A stretch of 64,000 bases of DNA. It comes from Haliclystus octoradiatus (Eukaryota > Cnidaria > Staurozoa > Stauromedusae > Haliclystidae). The notes under the pieces were generated by a model, which saw only the letters and a program-made list of their open reading frames with translations, was not told the origin of the DNA and did no database searches. The stretch is from the NCBI GenBank assembly GCA_916610825.1, contig OU744447.1:5649402-5713401 (forward strand), given 5' to 3'. A program made the position numbers and the translations under genes. Position 1 is the stretch's first letter, and each line of letters opens with the position of its first letter. Positions 53,301 to 64,000 of the stretch are shown piece after piece.

Positions 53301-56300
53301 ATTTTGTCAAAGGCTCAAAGCTGAAGAAGAATATGAAACTACAACGTATAATTAAAGAAACTAGTAGTTAAAAAAATGATCTGTATTATTTCGCCAGTGA
53401 GACGTACATAAATCGCGGACAGACCCCAAATAATTTATTTACAAACAGACAATACTATTAATATAGAGATAAAATCAACAAAAACTATCTCTATATGTAA
53501 CAAAGTTAACCTTACGAAGTTTTCATTTAATCCGACGACACTCTAATAGCAAGTAAAAACATTAAATTAAAATTGAATTTTAAATCAGTATTTCAAGATT
53601 CGAAGGACCTTCTGTAATATAAAAAAGCTTGATTCTGAAATTTGTTATATGTAGAAAAGGATTACCATCAAACACTTGCAATGTTTGTATTTATATCTAC
53701 TACAAGAGGAAAAATTGGAGGGCACTCGAGAAGTGTTGAAAGCACTCGCCTCGGAGGTTCGAGCTTTCAACACTTCACTCGTGTATCCAACATTCCTCGT
53801 GTAGTAAATATGAATACAGTATAAACTGTTTACAAACACGGCAAGTGTGTGGTAATCTATTATTTACAACAAACATGATTATATTAACAATTAATTACTG
53901 TATAGTGGAGTGTGTTTCCAGAAGATGTTTGTGAGAACCAACAAGTCATATCCGAAATATTAGTGACTTGTCAAAAAGTCTGAAAACATGTTTATTCCAC
54001 TTAGGCTTACTTTCAATCAACAATGCTGGGCCCAAACATACAGAGAGCCCAATTCAGTAAAAAAAATAGGAAGGAAAAAATGAAATTGTAACTAGACCTA
54101 ACTACAATAATAAAGCCAGTACATCATAAAACGATGAATTCAGCTTTATCGAATAACTCTCTCATGCTCTCATGGTTCGTAACAGTTCCTTTTGCTTTTC
54201 AGAATGCAGAGAGGATCTACAACAAGACCGGGATAGACCATAGTGACATACCCCATTTAGCATTGAATAACTGTCGAACATCTTCTTTTGTCCAATCACG
54301 AACTTCTATAAAAATACAAATATTCGAAATCTCAATTCAATGTTGAGAAAAGACACAATAATAACTCTTAGCTACAATCATTGTAGCAGTAGGTCTATAG
54401 TCACATTGGAAAAAGTAGTCAATCACAGGGACACAATCGCTAACCAGGTTATAGTCTACCATTATTCATTATAATGTGCTGCGCTGAACCTTTGTAAAAA
54501 CGTTGAGGACATTTCATTAATTTTCATGGACTGTTCATGAACTTTTGATGAAAACTTCATAAATATTGGAGCATTTTTACGTTTTATGAACTCATGGACT
54601 TTTCCAAAAGAGAATGTAGTTGAAAACTATTTTTAAATGAGTATTGGGAATGAGAGCCGGAAACCATTTCCATGCAATGTTTGATGCAAAGATCCTAGAA
54701 CTGGTTACGGAACTTCAGGTGTACGTTTTAAACTATTCACAGTGTCCAGAATGTCAACTGACGAGGCTGCTATGACACGTGTTTCGTCCCTGCCAAGGGA
54801 CTCAGCAGAGACCTTTCTCATGTTGTAGCTCGTCAGGCATAGCACCTAAAATCCCGCTAACGTATAGATGGTGAAAACCTCGGTGCATATCACATGCGCA
54901 GTCCCGGTTGAGCCACAAGGTGATTGTTTAATCACAAGAATATTACAGTGAATACCTTTTTTTCAAGCGATCAAATTGAATTACAGAAATGTTAAACATT
55001 GAGCATATGCAGGAGGGGAAAAGTATAATCCATCGACATATTTTGTTGCAGTACCATTTTTACATAAGTACTATATTTGAGTTGTATATCATTAGATTTA
55101 CAGTCGTGGTTCAGACGGACTTCGACGATGACGGACAAAGATGTCCAATTATAAAGGACACATCAACTTCGTTGAAACATTTATTACTGTTTACGTCAGG
55201 TCATTAAATTAACCCAGTAACAGGGGGGATTTTGATTCATTGCTGTGGTAATAATATAAGTTTAGACATTAGTAGAAGTGATGGCAGGTAACTTTTACAC
55301 TGAGGTGACCCTCAAAACAGGTTGATTGTTTTAAAAATAATAAAGATACTAAATAATATAATATAAATAATATTAGTGTCCCCAATTAGTTTTGTAAAGC
55401 TTAAGACATTGACACTTAAATAAAGTTAGTGAATTGAATTGAAAGAAACCAAACCTTGTGGAGCCAGTGATTTCGAAGCAGTGACATTACAATCATCAAG
55501 ACAATCAATAGCTTTTGTGTTTCCCATCTCACGGAATGGTTTTCCTTCATTATCAACCACGATACAAAATGCAGGGTAGCTTAACTGTTCAAGCTCATCT
55601 AACTGAAATAGATACAGAAAACTGAAGAGAAACAGAATTATTTTTAGAAGACTTATACTGTGAGACCTACAAAATGTTTTCATATACATTCAATAATATA
55701 TTTCCAATGTTTCCTATAACTATACAATACTACAAATCTTGGATATACTGAATCACAACTGAATTCTTCTCATTCTATTGGAAAAAGTAGCCGTTTCAGT
55801 AAGTTTTAAGTATGTTCTCAGTATGTTTTCAAATTTACAAAATTCGTAGTGCAATGATACATACCAATACTTTGATTGCTTTGCAGTTACGATTGGCTAA
55901 TTCTCGCTTCCCGGGTCGTGAAAGTCCTTTTATTTCAACTTGCGTTGGACTTAATAATGATATAGCTGAATTTGTCAAATTTTCTCGTTTGTCTTCAGGC
56001 ATGACAGAAAATTCATCTGCAGCCACTTGGCATTTTTCTTTAAAAGTGCTCTCTTGTAACTCCTCTGCAAATAAAATGAAAAAAAGGTAAAAATAGTGAG
56101 ACACATCCTTAGCAAATAAAAACCAGCCTGCCAGTAAATAAAATGGTGAAGATGATTGTCATGGACGTTAAATGGCCTAATTTTCATGAACTGTTCATGT
56201 GCTTCCATGGACAGTTCATAAACAGTTCATGAAAAAGTCCATGAAAGTTAGACCAGTCTAGAAACAGTCCAGGAGTTCATGAACTCAACACATTTTTTGC

Positions 56301-59300
56301 AGGGGCATAGTTATTTATGTTAACAAAATAAAATATCTTGAGTCCATTAAACTAACACAATCAGATTTCAACACGATGCAACATCAAGACGAGCAACAGG
56401 AAGAAAATCAAAGGAGCAGTATTTCTTCAAATACAGTTGTGAAACGGAGATCATAAACTCAAGCAAAGTTATAATAGGATAAATAAGGAAAGGAAGTAAC
56501 CAGTTATTAGACAGAATGTATTTGTTGCAACAGAAGAATAAGACCATAGGAACCTTCTTGATGTTTTACGTGGTGATGCTGATGGCTAATTTTTAATTTT
56601 TAATAGTCTATTGCCTTGAATTACTGCCGTTTACAAGGACAGAAACCACCCAAATCTTTACTACGAGCAATATCATCTTTAAAACGCAATAAGAACATTG
56701 TAATAACTAAGCCGGATAAGGGTAATGGTATCGTCATTATGAACAAAGAACATTATAATAGACTATTGATGGAAGCATCGATTGACAAACGAGATAAATT
56801 TACCTTTGTAGACCCGAATAAAAAACGTAGAGGGAGGCCTGCAAAACATCCCCACCCTCTCCTTTATAAAGAAAGAATGGTAAATAAATGTATAAAAAAA
56901 ATTTTACCAGAAGAAATAGGCCTACACTTATAAGGGCTAGCACATTTATATGGCCTACCAAAAACACATAAAACTAACTTACAAATGCGACCAGTTCTAT
57001 CGGCAGTGGGATCTTATAACTTTCTTTTGGCAAAATGGCTAGATGACAAGCTCAAACCTTTGGCTATCAATAGTTTTACAATATTAGATATATTAAATTT
57101 TAGCGAAGAAATACGCAACGTAAAATTCCGAAAAGGTAGTATTATGGTCTCTTTTGACGTGAGTGCTCTGTTTACCAACGTCCCCCTACTGGAAACAATT
57201 GAAATTTTGGTTACGGATGCATTTTCTAACAATTGGTTCAATGAAAAGTATTCCTTGAATTTAACGCCTGACGATCTGCGTGACCTATTATTGATCAGTA
57301 CCAAAGATCAATTGTTTCAATTCGATGGTGAGCTGTATGAACAATCAGATGGAGTGGCAATGGGATCACCATTGGGACCTTTATTAGCTAATGTATTTAT
57401 GTCCAATATTGAAAAAATTTTATCAGAATCTAATAAATTACCAGACTTCTACTGGCGCTATGTAGATGACACCTTGGCAATTGTCAACAATAGAAAAGAA
57501 GCAGAAAACTTATTATCGATTCTGAATGCAGCACACTCGTCAATAAACTTTACGATTGAGTTAGAGGAAAACAAAAAGCTACCTTTTCTTGGAATCAAAA
57601 TGATCAATACCGGCACAGAAATATCAACGAGTGTATATCGAAAAATAACAAACAAAGGACTTCTTTTACATTATCAGAGTCATGTAGACCAAAGGTATAA
57701 AACCGGTATTTTGAAGACAATGCTTCACAGAGCGCATCGTCTTTGTTCCTCTGAAGCTGATTTTAATATTGAATGTAAAGTACTTTTTAACATTTTTAGT
57801 AAACTTAAGTATCCACCCCGTGTTTTTAATTCTATTTTAAATAAAATGCTAAGTAATGATTTTAATTCTCCAGTTTTACCAGACGATAATTTAAAATATG
57901 TTAGTATAGTTTTACCTTTTAAAGACCAACAATCATGTGATGAAACAAGAAAAGAACTGTACCGTTTAAATTGTAAAATAAGTGTAAAGTTTAATGCTAT
58001 TTTTAAAAGTAAGAAGCTCAACGATGACTTGCGTACCCGTGAGGAGAAGCCAGATTTGTTAACCCAGCAATGCGTCATATATCATTTTAAATGTGGTCTG
58101 TGCGAAGCAGACTATGTTGGCTATACATGCCGGCACTTATATGAACGCATAGATGAACATAACATAAATAATTATTATTATGCCTAAATATTAATAATCA
58201 TGTCTAAATAATAATAATTATGCCTAAGTATTAATAATTATGGCTTAATAATGATAATTATGTCCAAATAACAATTTGTTTAACACCACTCAAAAACATA
58301 ACAGCTAGATACTGGAGATAGATGAATTGACCGCTATACGCAGGTGGCCTTTATATACAGGATTGGCTCAATAGAAAAATACTATTTTAGACATTGCAAG
58401 AGTGACTATTATAGACAGGTGACCAATGTATAGAGGTGACCTTTATATAAGAGGATTGACTCTTGACTGTAAAAAAAATGTATTCTGCTTAAATAAGCAT
58501 GTTATTTGGAGTATAGGTCACATATATATACTTATATACTTTATTATACTTTATATACGTATATACTTTATTAGCGCTCATTAATACATTTCAATTATCG
58601 CCCTTCAGTATAAGCGTGATAATATCTCAACTACTATTTATATTATCAATCAACATACCCCTTTGAAATACTTCAGCGCAGTGTAAATTATAAGATGTCA
58701 ATGTCCTCCTTAATTTTGATGGTTTTCTAGACAAGATCATCGATTTTCTAGATTTTCTTCTTCGATTCATTATCCATGTCTAAAACGAAGTATTGGTAAT
58801 TCAATTTTGTAACGAAGACTGATCTGATTGCAGTAGAAAAACACAGACAATCTAGTTGTTCACTTGAGTTATTCATGTTGCTCAAACAAGAAATTAATAA
58901 AATTAGTCGCATGGACAATGGACATTTATCTGTATATTCAAAATATTACGGCTGAAGCATAGCCGTTGTCATGTAATAGCCAAATCATGGCATGCAAATT
59001 AATCTCGAATCAAAAAACAGTTCAGGAGATCATGAACAGAACAGTTCGTAAACAGTTTATGAACATTAAATGGCCCAATTTCCATGAACTGTTGATAAGC
59101 TGTTCATGAATAGTTCACGAACCCTAACGAACAGTTCATGACCAGTTCATCAACAGTTTACGAAAATTTGGAGCCATTTAACGTTCATGTACTGTTCATG
59201 AACTCCTGAACTGTTTTTTGCATAAGAAATTGAAGAGTGCTTTTGTGGCATTTTATTGACACCGTTTTGATATAAAGGTTCTGATGAAAAAATCCCTCAT

Positions 59301-60598
59301 TCTATTTAATAATAATACATATTAATACATTGGCACATTGTGTTGTTTACATCACAACAAATATTCAAGTCATGAAATTCCCACAAAACCGCTCACCTTT
59401 ACTTGAATGAAAGTAATACCACATTCGTTGGCAATGTGTTGCATTTCAGGTACACATTCGGCACCAACAGTATGTAGCCCGTCATCATATGCATCGTTCA
59501 GAATTTTCACCTGGCGATCTGTATATTTCACCTTCCCTAAAAATATACAAAAACATAAGGTTAAGCCAATAGCCTTGAAGAGAAGACTCATAGACGATCT
59601 GTCAATTATAATGATTTATTATATTATTAATTATATTACAGTCAAACCTGTTATAATGGTCACCTCTATAAAGCGGCCACCTGTCTATAGTGGTCATTCT
59701 TGCAATGTCTAAAATAGTATTTTCTATTGAATCAAACCTGTCTATAAAGGTAACCTGTCTATAATGGTCAATTTATCTACCTCTCATAGCTGGCCGCTAT
59801 ATACAGGTTTCATTGTATTAACTGGAAATCATTTCTAGGTTAGGTAAGTCTATGAATGTTCTTAGGAGTTTCTAGTTCATGAAGGTCAAACAGCACAAAT
59901 TCATAAAGAGATCATGACAGGCTCCTGAAAATGTTCATGATAAAACACTATTGAATGTTCATTAATGTTTCAAGGCTCAGATAAAGGATTTTTTATTTTG
60001 CCGAAATTGGTAGGATTTTAGAAATTCTACCAACGATGGCGAAATAAAAAGTCATTTAGTCACCCACACAATGTTGCATGCAGGAATTTCACTTTTTGAA
60101 GATGTTCAAAATTTTGTCAACATTGATTATGCAAATGTTCTATTGTTCTCGATGTAATTCTACCAATTTTGGTGAAGTAGCCGAAAGACTTTATATTTTC
60201 GTCAACATTGGTAGGATTTGTGAAATATGAGTCTCCTTCTGATCGGTCAACAGTGACGTAGCTCGACTAAGAATTGATGGGCTGGATTGACTATTCACTA
60301 ACGTTCTGAATATCGCTGATATTGACAGAAATGAAATAAAATAAATCCTACTAATATTGGCGAAATAAAAAAGTATTTTGACCTTCATGAACTGTTCATA
60401 AACCGTTCATTTTATAGAAGCGTAATTAAATGCCTGTATCTTATCTTATCTGAGTTAATTGATCAAGCATTAACAACTATTTAACTATTTTACATCGATG
60501 CAAAAGGAACCGTCATCCAGTTGCTGGATAAATAAATAAACATGACAAACAATCAACAACATACTTGATGGGCGTATTTCACAGGATGCGTCAGCCAT
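50322..60598 (-). CDS. divergent homeodomain protein, possible HMG-like segment (8 exons, 315 aa)
   Basis: Exons, in coding order: 60598-60565, 59536-59397, 58779-58659, 56064-55865, 55602-55455, 54305-54252, 52822-52640 and 50389-50322. All introns are GT-AG and each junction is in phase (1, 0, 1, 0, 1, 1, 1). Residues 13-70 form a homeodomain-like fold: KYTDRQVKILNDAY (helix 1), an unusual Cys-containing middle, then FIQVK-TWIMNRRRKSRK, in which W60, N63 and R65 match homeodomain W48, N51 and R53. The intron after K58 corresponds to homeodomain position 46/47, a recurrent homeobox intron site. Residues 87-135 (SYNLHCAEVFQ, then a charged helix) loosely resemble an HMG box. Residues 166-293 include WTKEDVRQLFNAKW and HMFVFHGLPID; I recognise no family. 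The tail is Ser/Thr-rich. It is probably a nuclear DNA-binding protein; the target is unknown. Confidence 0.78.
50570..51035. repeat. fold-back element in the last intron of the homeodomain gene
   Basis: Arms of about 160 bp. The left arm contains ctagtgcctggctcttttcg and the right arm gagcctggcactagttccgg, with tatttttggtatgaaaatga and its complement at the outer ends. The loop is about 150 bp. Confidence 0.7.
51021..51245 (+). repeat. pair of 45-bp direct repeats 175 bp apart
   Basis: gttcttactcttaagcat followed by gcgcatgcgtatagtatac occurs at about 51023-51070 and 51199-51243. The two could be short terminal repeats of a small element or a tandem duplication. Confidence 0.5.
52139..52502 (+). 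repeat. tRNA-derived SINE, copy 2
   Basis: Same family as 46999-47382, about 90% alike by eye. A box region GATTAGCTCAGATG is diverged; B box GGTTCAAATCC is intact. It is flanked by CTTTTTTG (52131-52138, 52503-52510). It lies in intron 7 of the homeodomain gene, antisense to it. Confidence 0.82.
52863..53135 (-). pseudogene. possible LINE RT C-terminal relic
   Basis: A 90-codon frame with HIIQPLAIETTGVISPSNKK resembles the 'F.P.aiETtG..G' tail block seen after the RT in some LINE ORF2 proteins. No catalytic motif is present. It lies in intron 6 of the homeodomain gene on the same strand but does not fit its splice phases. It may be chance. Confidence 0.3.
53685..53820. repeat. palindrome of about 135 bp
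   Basis: tttgtatttatatctactac ... gtagtaaatatgaatac outer arms, with a central perfect section (cgagaagtgttgaaagc against gctttcaacacttcactcg). It gives two spurious ORFs. Confidence 0.65.
54520..54615. repeat. TTCATGAAC palindromic repeat, partial copy
   Basis: tcatggactgttcatgaact and the complement-like ttatgaactcatggac. Fragment of the family best seen at 60907-61112. Confidence 0.5.
55733..55850 (+). repeat. dispersed repeat shared with 61696-61935
   Basis: aaatcttggatatactgaat, attcttctcattctattgga, cagtaagttttaagtatg and caaaattcg recur in the same order at 61696-61935. It lies between exons 4 and 5 of the homeodomain gene, right beside exon 4. Confidence 0.6.
56155..56305. repeat. 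TTCATGAAC palindromic MITE, right part
   Basis: gacgttaaatggcctaattt, repeated atgaactgttcatg units and the end sequence ttttgcagggg match 60907-61112. Confidence 0.65.
56600..58190 (+). pseudogene. Penelope-like element 3, truncated, in intron 3 of the homeodomain gene
   Basis: Plus strand, antisense to the host gene. It encodes IVITKPDKGNGIVIMN (ADK-type N-terminal block), LYGLPKTHKT (fingers), SFDVSALFTNVPL (motif A), GVAMGSPLGPLLAN (motif B) and YVDDTLAIV (motif C, near 57459). A TAA at 56931-56933 interrupts the frame just before the GLPKTHK block. The GIY-YIG domain is cut off after about 25 residues (CEADYVGYTCRHLYERIDEH), where the sequence passes into imperfect AATAATTATG repeats (58160-58270). 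The YVDDT motif C places it in the Penelope/Poseidon-type lineage, distinct from elements 1 and 2. No hammerhead is visible, as the 3' end is missing. Confidence 0.85.
58335..58465 (-). repeat. dispersed repeat of the ACCTGTCTATAGTGGTCA type, inverse copy
   Basis: Reverse complement of the family at 26905 and 59640: ggtggcctttatatacagga, attgcaagagtgactattat, agacaggtgaccaatgta. Confidence 0.7.
59015..59225. repeat. TTCATGAAC palindromic MITE, complete copy
   Basis: It starts aaaaaacagttcaggagatc and ends gaactcctgaactgtttttt (inverted ends). The interior is built of atgaactgttcatgaa units, with ttaaatggccc and its complement. It lies in intron 2 of the homeodomain gene. Confidence 0.75.
59640..59818 (+). 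repeat. dispersed repeat of the ACCTGTCTATAGTGGTCA type
   Basis: About 178 bp, roughly 85% alike to 26905-27079. Modules such as cctctataaagcggccacct and ctgtctatagtggtcattct recur within the unit. Confidence 0.75.
59991..60378. repeat. TIR element with GCCGAAATTGGTAGGATTT ends
   Basis: The left end reads ttattttgccgaaattggta and the right end, inverted, ctactaatattggcgaaata. Further internal copies of the same motif occur near 60025-60050 and 60150-60215. It lies in intron 1 of the homeodomain gene. No ORF of note. Confidence 0.6.
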
Positions 60599-60906
60599 TA
60601 TCTATGGCAAATAAAAAACAGAATGATATAAAGTTGTTTATTGCCAAAACCAGATTCAATGAAAGAGAAAAATCCAATGACAATAACAAAACACACTCAT
60701 TTTCTGTCTAACATTGAGCTCAGACAAGCTCAATTTCAATGATTAATTTAATTTTCTTATTTGAAATTACCACTGTGGGGTTTCATATTTGAAATTATCA
60801 CTGTGTGATTTTATATTTGAAGTTACCACACGGGATTTCAAACTTTGGAAATGATCCAAGTTTCGGCACAAGGAAGGATCCTGAATATTAGATTGTGAAA
60901 AAGTAT

Positions 60907-61112
60907 CCCCTGCGAAAAACAGTTCAGGAGTTTATGAACAGTTCATGAACATTAAATGGCTCCAAATTTTCCTGAAATTATCATGAACTGTTCATGAACT
61001 GTCCGTGAAGGTTTATGAACTGTTCATAAACAGTTCGAGGACATTGGGGCTATTTAACGTTCATGAACTGTTCATGAACTGCTCATGAACTCCTGAACTG
61101 TGTTCGCAGGGG
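60907..61112. repeat. TTCATGAAC palindromic MITE, best copy
   Basis: A 206-bp near-palindrome with ends cccctgcgaaaaacagttca and tgaactgtgttcgcagggg. It contains ten or so gttcatgaac-type units. It lies about 310 bp upstream of the homeodomain gene start codon. Confidence 0.78.
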
Positions 61113-64000
61113 ATCTGAGCAAAATTCACACGTAAATTGTATATGATATTCCCTATTTAAGCCAAAGTTAAAGTGCACATGTCAGCAACAATCTTAAACA
61201 AATATTCGAAAAGCTGGCGTTAACAGAGAAAGAATGGATGAAAGGAGCTTTCAGCTTTGCACAAAGATAGATACAAGTTTTAATAAAATCTGATTTCCCA
61301 TTTTTCTCACAGTAGGGCCTAAGCCCTCTTGTCATTTCCACTGTTGTTCTGAGTTTAAAAAATATGAATGATCAAAAACAGAATAGGTCTCATTGATCAT
61401 TCATTGTTTCTGGTTATATATATGAGTCCAAATTCATAAAATCCTTTCCATCATTCTTCCTCATTTGACATAGGTCTATCACAATCTGTAATGAAAATTT
61501 CGGTGTGACACTTTAAAAGAAACCCAGAAGCATATTCCGTAAGGTCATCTGACCTCTTGTCAGATACGCTACTGTTTGGATTGTTGAAGTGCTGTTGGTT
61601 TAATTTCAAAAGCTTGACTTTTTCAAAATCATTGAGACATTTCTAGAAATTGTCAAAAACTTTTGTGACACCTGGTTCAGATTTATTTAACTGTCATTAT
61701 AAATCTTGGATGTACTGAATTACCATTGAAAATCTATTGAAAACATACTGAAATGGGATTACTGTAAGTACTGAAACCATACTGAATTTCACCAGACACT
61801 TAAATCTTGATGAACTTCTCATTCTACTAAAAATCTAATGAAACACATCAAAAAATTTGAACTTACTGATGGGCCCAATTTAGTAGCCTATTTAGTAAGT
61901 TTTCAGTAGGTTTTCAGATTTTCAAAATTCGGATGAGGACCTTGAGGCCCAATCGAAATAACCTAGCATGTATTTGTAACCTGGTCTTTATCTAGGTTGA
62001 AAAAAAATGAAAAACTAACAGAAAAAAATTATGAATGTCCCTGTCATGAATAAAATTCAGAATGTGATGTCAATGTAGAGATAATAGGCATATAATGTCA
62101 GATGATGTCATTGTGGAAACACGGCCACAATCAAATGAGTCAAGCTATAAGAGTAGGCCAAATATAAAGAAAATGCAGCATAACTTTATTCAAATATTCA
62201 AGTTACAATGATAGTATCAGAGGCGTCAGAGTGGAAATCGAGTGGGGAGGATAGCAGCGAAAAAGAGACCTTATCCAAAATTTTCCTTTTATAACTCTTG
62301 CACTATATATTGGCTCATAATTCTATTGTTTTAGCACACAAGGCGAATAAATCAAATTCTCATAACAGAATCCTGAGCAACTAGCATTTATTTACAATTT
62401 TTGTGTGATACATCATTAAGTTTGATTAAAAGGTATTAGCTATGTCACTATTTTTGAAAAAGGAGTAGGCCTACTTTGCTGCCCTGCACTTTGAGGGGAT
62501 AGGACCAGCCTCCTCTCTGCTCTACCCCTGTGGCACCAGGTGCGACTGGATAGCATTACATGAACACCGTTTAACTTTACCTATTAGATTCCATTATGCG
62601 ATTCTGCATTGTTTACAAGAGAATTTCTGCATGAATTGAAATACTAATGAAAATAGGTGTACATTCAAGTATTCAAGTAAGAACATTTTAAACTTTATCT
62701 CACAATTTTATCAGATTGAGCAGCCGCAGTTGAGAATCTGAGGCTTTTAAGTCTGGCGAGCAATGGGTATATTTCCGCCGGGCACAACAAGAATTCAAGT
62801 CATGACAATCTATCAAAAAGGGGCGTCATAAAATCGCAACAAAAAACATTTGTAGCCTACACTACATTTTTCCAACGAAACTGTTTTGCTCATTTCTCTC
62901 TGCTAATAAAAACTCAAAACTTACTTCAGAAAATTATTTTATGAGCCAATTGCTGAATCATTGGGCAATTTTCCATAAAGTCATTATAGTAGCCTACGAC
63001 TAATTATATTACAACACAACAGCAGATGATAATGTAAGTTGCATGGAATCGAATATCTTTTTGACACAATAAAAAGTCCTGAGTTTAATAATAGCTTTTT
63101 AATCTGTGTGTCCTACACAATACTCCCTGAAAAGGCCTAAGCCTTTACGCTATGTAGACACGAAATGAAGACAAGGAAAGCGGTTTTAAGGTCTGAATCA
63201 GAACTGAGTGGCACTCAGTCAGATACTCTACTGTGACACTGTTTTTGAGCTCAATCAAATGCTGAGAAAAGATATACTGAATTGAAATATTAAGTTCATG
63301 TAGTTTGTAGTTAATCATATTCTGAAAGATTTTACAAAAGCTCATCTTCAGTTGAATGATGGCATATGAACAAAAACCTAAACTGAATATAAACCCTATT
63401 TAAATGTCTGTTTTCCTATCCAATTTACCTTATATGTTATTATAGTAATTAATCAGTCCTTTGAAAAAAAGTTTTATGTAAGTTTTAAAAGGTTTCTGAA
63501 TAAATGATGATGATGATGATGGCATATGAACAGTGAAGAACAACAATGCTGAAGGCCTAAAGGCAAGTCAAAACATAGCTAGCCGAATCTTATCTAAACT
63601 AGTGGCTATGCTCTTTATCAATCAATTGAGTAAATAATTCATCTTTCTTCATTGCTTACCCTTTTAAACAGCTCAACCAGGTTACAAAATATTGGATGAA
63701 TATTTCGATAAACGTAAGATTGAAATCGTAAGCTGGGAGAAAACGCAGGCTTGCGGGCCTCTCGCAAAAGTCTCGCATATCAGATCAGCAACAATTTGGG
63801 AATTTTGATGACAAAAATCGGTTTTCAAACTGAGGCACATTTCAAAATGTCAAAAGAGAAGATTATAGAAGATTATGGAAGTTTCCAAAGAAACGAATTT
63901 TATTTTGATTTAATCCAATTTCTATTGTTTTTACCGTAAAATTTTCAATCTTGTTTTAATTGAATTGCATTACTGCATACTATGTGTGTACAGAATATAT
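61113..64000. other. 5' flank of the homeodomain gene / intergenic
   Basis: No gene recognised. It contains the repeat at 61696-61935 (same family as 55733) and a LINE-like 3' tail with (GAT)n at about 63490-63522 (ctgaataaatgatgatgatg). A possible small exon lies at about 63672-63713 (acceptor aaacag, donor gtaagat), but nothing supports it further. Confidence 0.4.
61696..61935 (+). repeat. dispersed repeat shared with 55733-55850
   Basis: Longer copy with repeated phrases such as tactgaattaccattg, cttctcattctacta and gtaggttttcagattttcaa. No coding content. Confidence 0.55.

Noticed and set aside
61490-61530. Another hammerhead remnant (ggtgtgacacttt)
   Set aside because: Only the 3' half resembles the decayed copy at 1293; no core box remains.
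63672-63713. Small exon with acceptor aaacag and donor gtaagat
   Set aside because: Open for only 14 codons with no neighbouring exon to confirm phase; chance splice-like signals are common.

Overview
This is a window from an AT-rich invertebrate animal genome. It has spliced genes with GT-AG introns of up to about 10 kb, kilobase-long (ATT)n microsatellites, and most major eukaryotic transposon types. No rRNA, free-standing tRNA, operon or CRISPR structure is visible. The species cannot be fixed from the sequence; a marine invertebrate such as a tunicate would fit, but that is a guess.

Four host-type genes can be assembled by joining phase-compatible exons. (1) Plus strand, 866-20083: five exons encode a 321-residue secreted protein with a signal peptide and two thrombospondin type 1-like modules. 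Its introns hold a nearly full-length LINE set between two (ATT)n tracts, a 1.36 kb LTR element with identical LTRs, a hAT-type MITE and fold-back repeats. A 160-bp satellite follows it. (2) Plus strand, 27103-28166: the last two exons of an HMG-box-like plus C2H2 zinc-finger gene. They lie between the 103-bp inverted repeats of a Mutator-like (MULE) transposon whose 929-residue transposase is on the minus strand. (3) Plus strand, 34904-48078: five exons encode a 211-residue Mpv17/PMP22-family membrane protein, including a 30-nt microexon. Intron 1 holds two Penelope-like elements in head-to-head inverted form. (4) Minus strand, 60598 down to 50322: eight exons encode a 315-residue protein with a divergent homeodomain, followed by a possible HMG-like segment and regions I do not recognise. 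Its introns hold a third Penelope-like element, a SINE and several palindromic MITEs.

The most notable find is a set of hammerhead ribozyme motifs. Both arms of both inverted Penelope-like elements carry one near the outer end. A further back-to-back pair lies in intron 2 of the Mpv17-family gene, with the sense-strand cleavage site about 60 nt upstream of the 30-nt microexon. Two decayed relatives sit close to (ATT)n tracts.

Region by region: 0-20 kb, TSP1 gene with LINE and LTR insertions; 20-25 kb, satellite and a decayed LINE; 26-32 kb, MULE with the zinc-finger exons; 33.8-34.6 kb, 5'-truncated LINE; 35-48 kb, Mpv17-family gene with Penelope elements and hammerheads; 50-61 kb, homeodomain gene; 61-64 kb, repeat-rich DNA without a recognisable gene. 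The transposons are not linked to the host genes functionally; they occupy introns and flanks.
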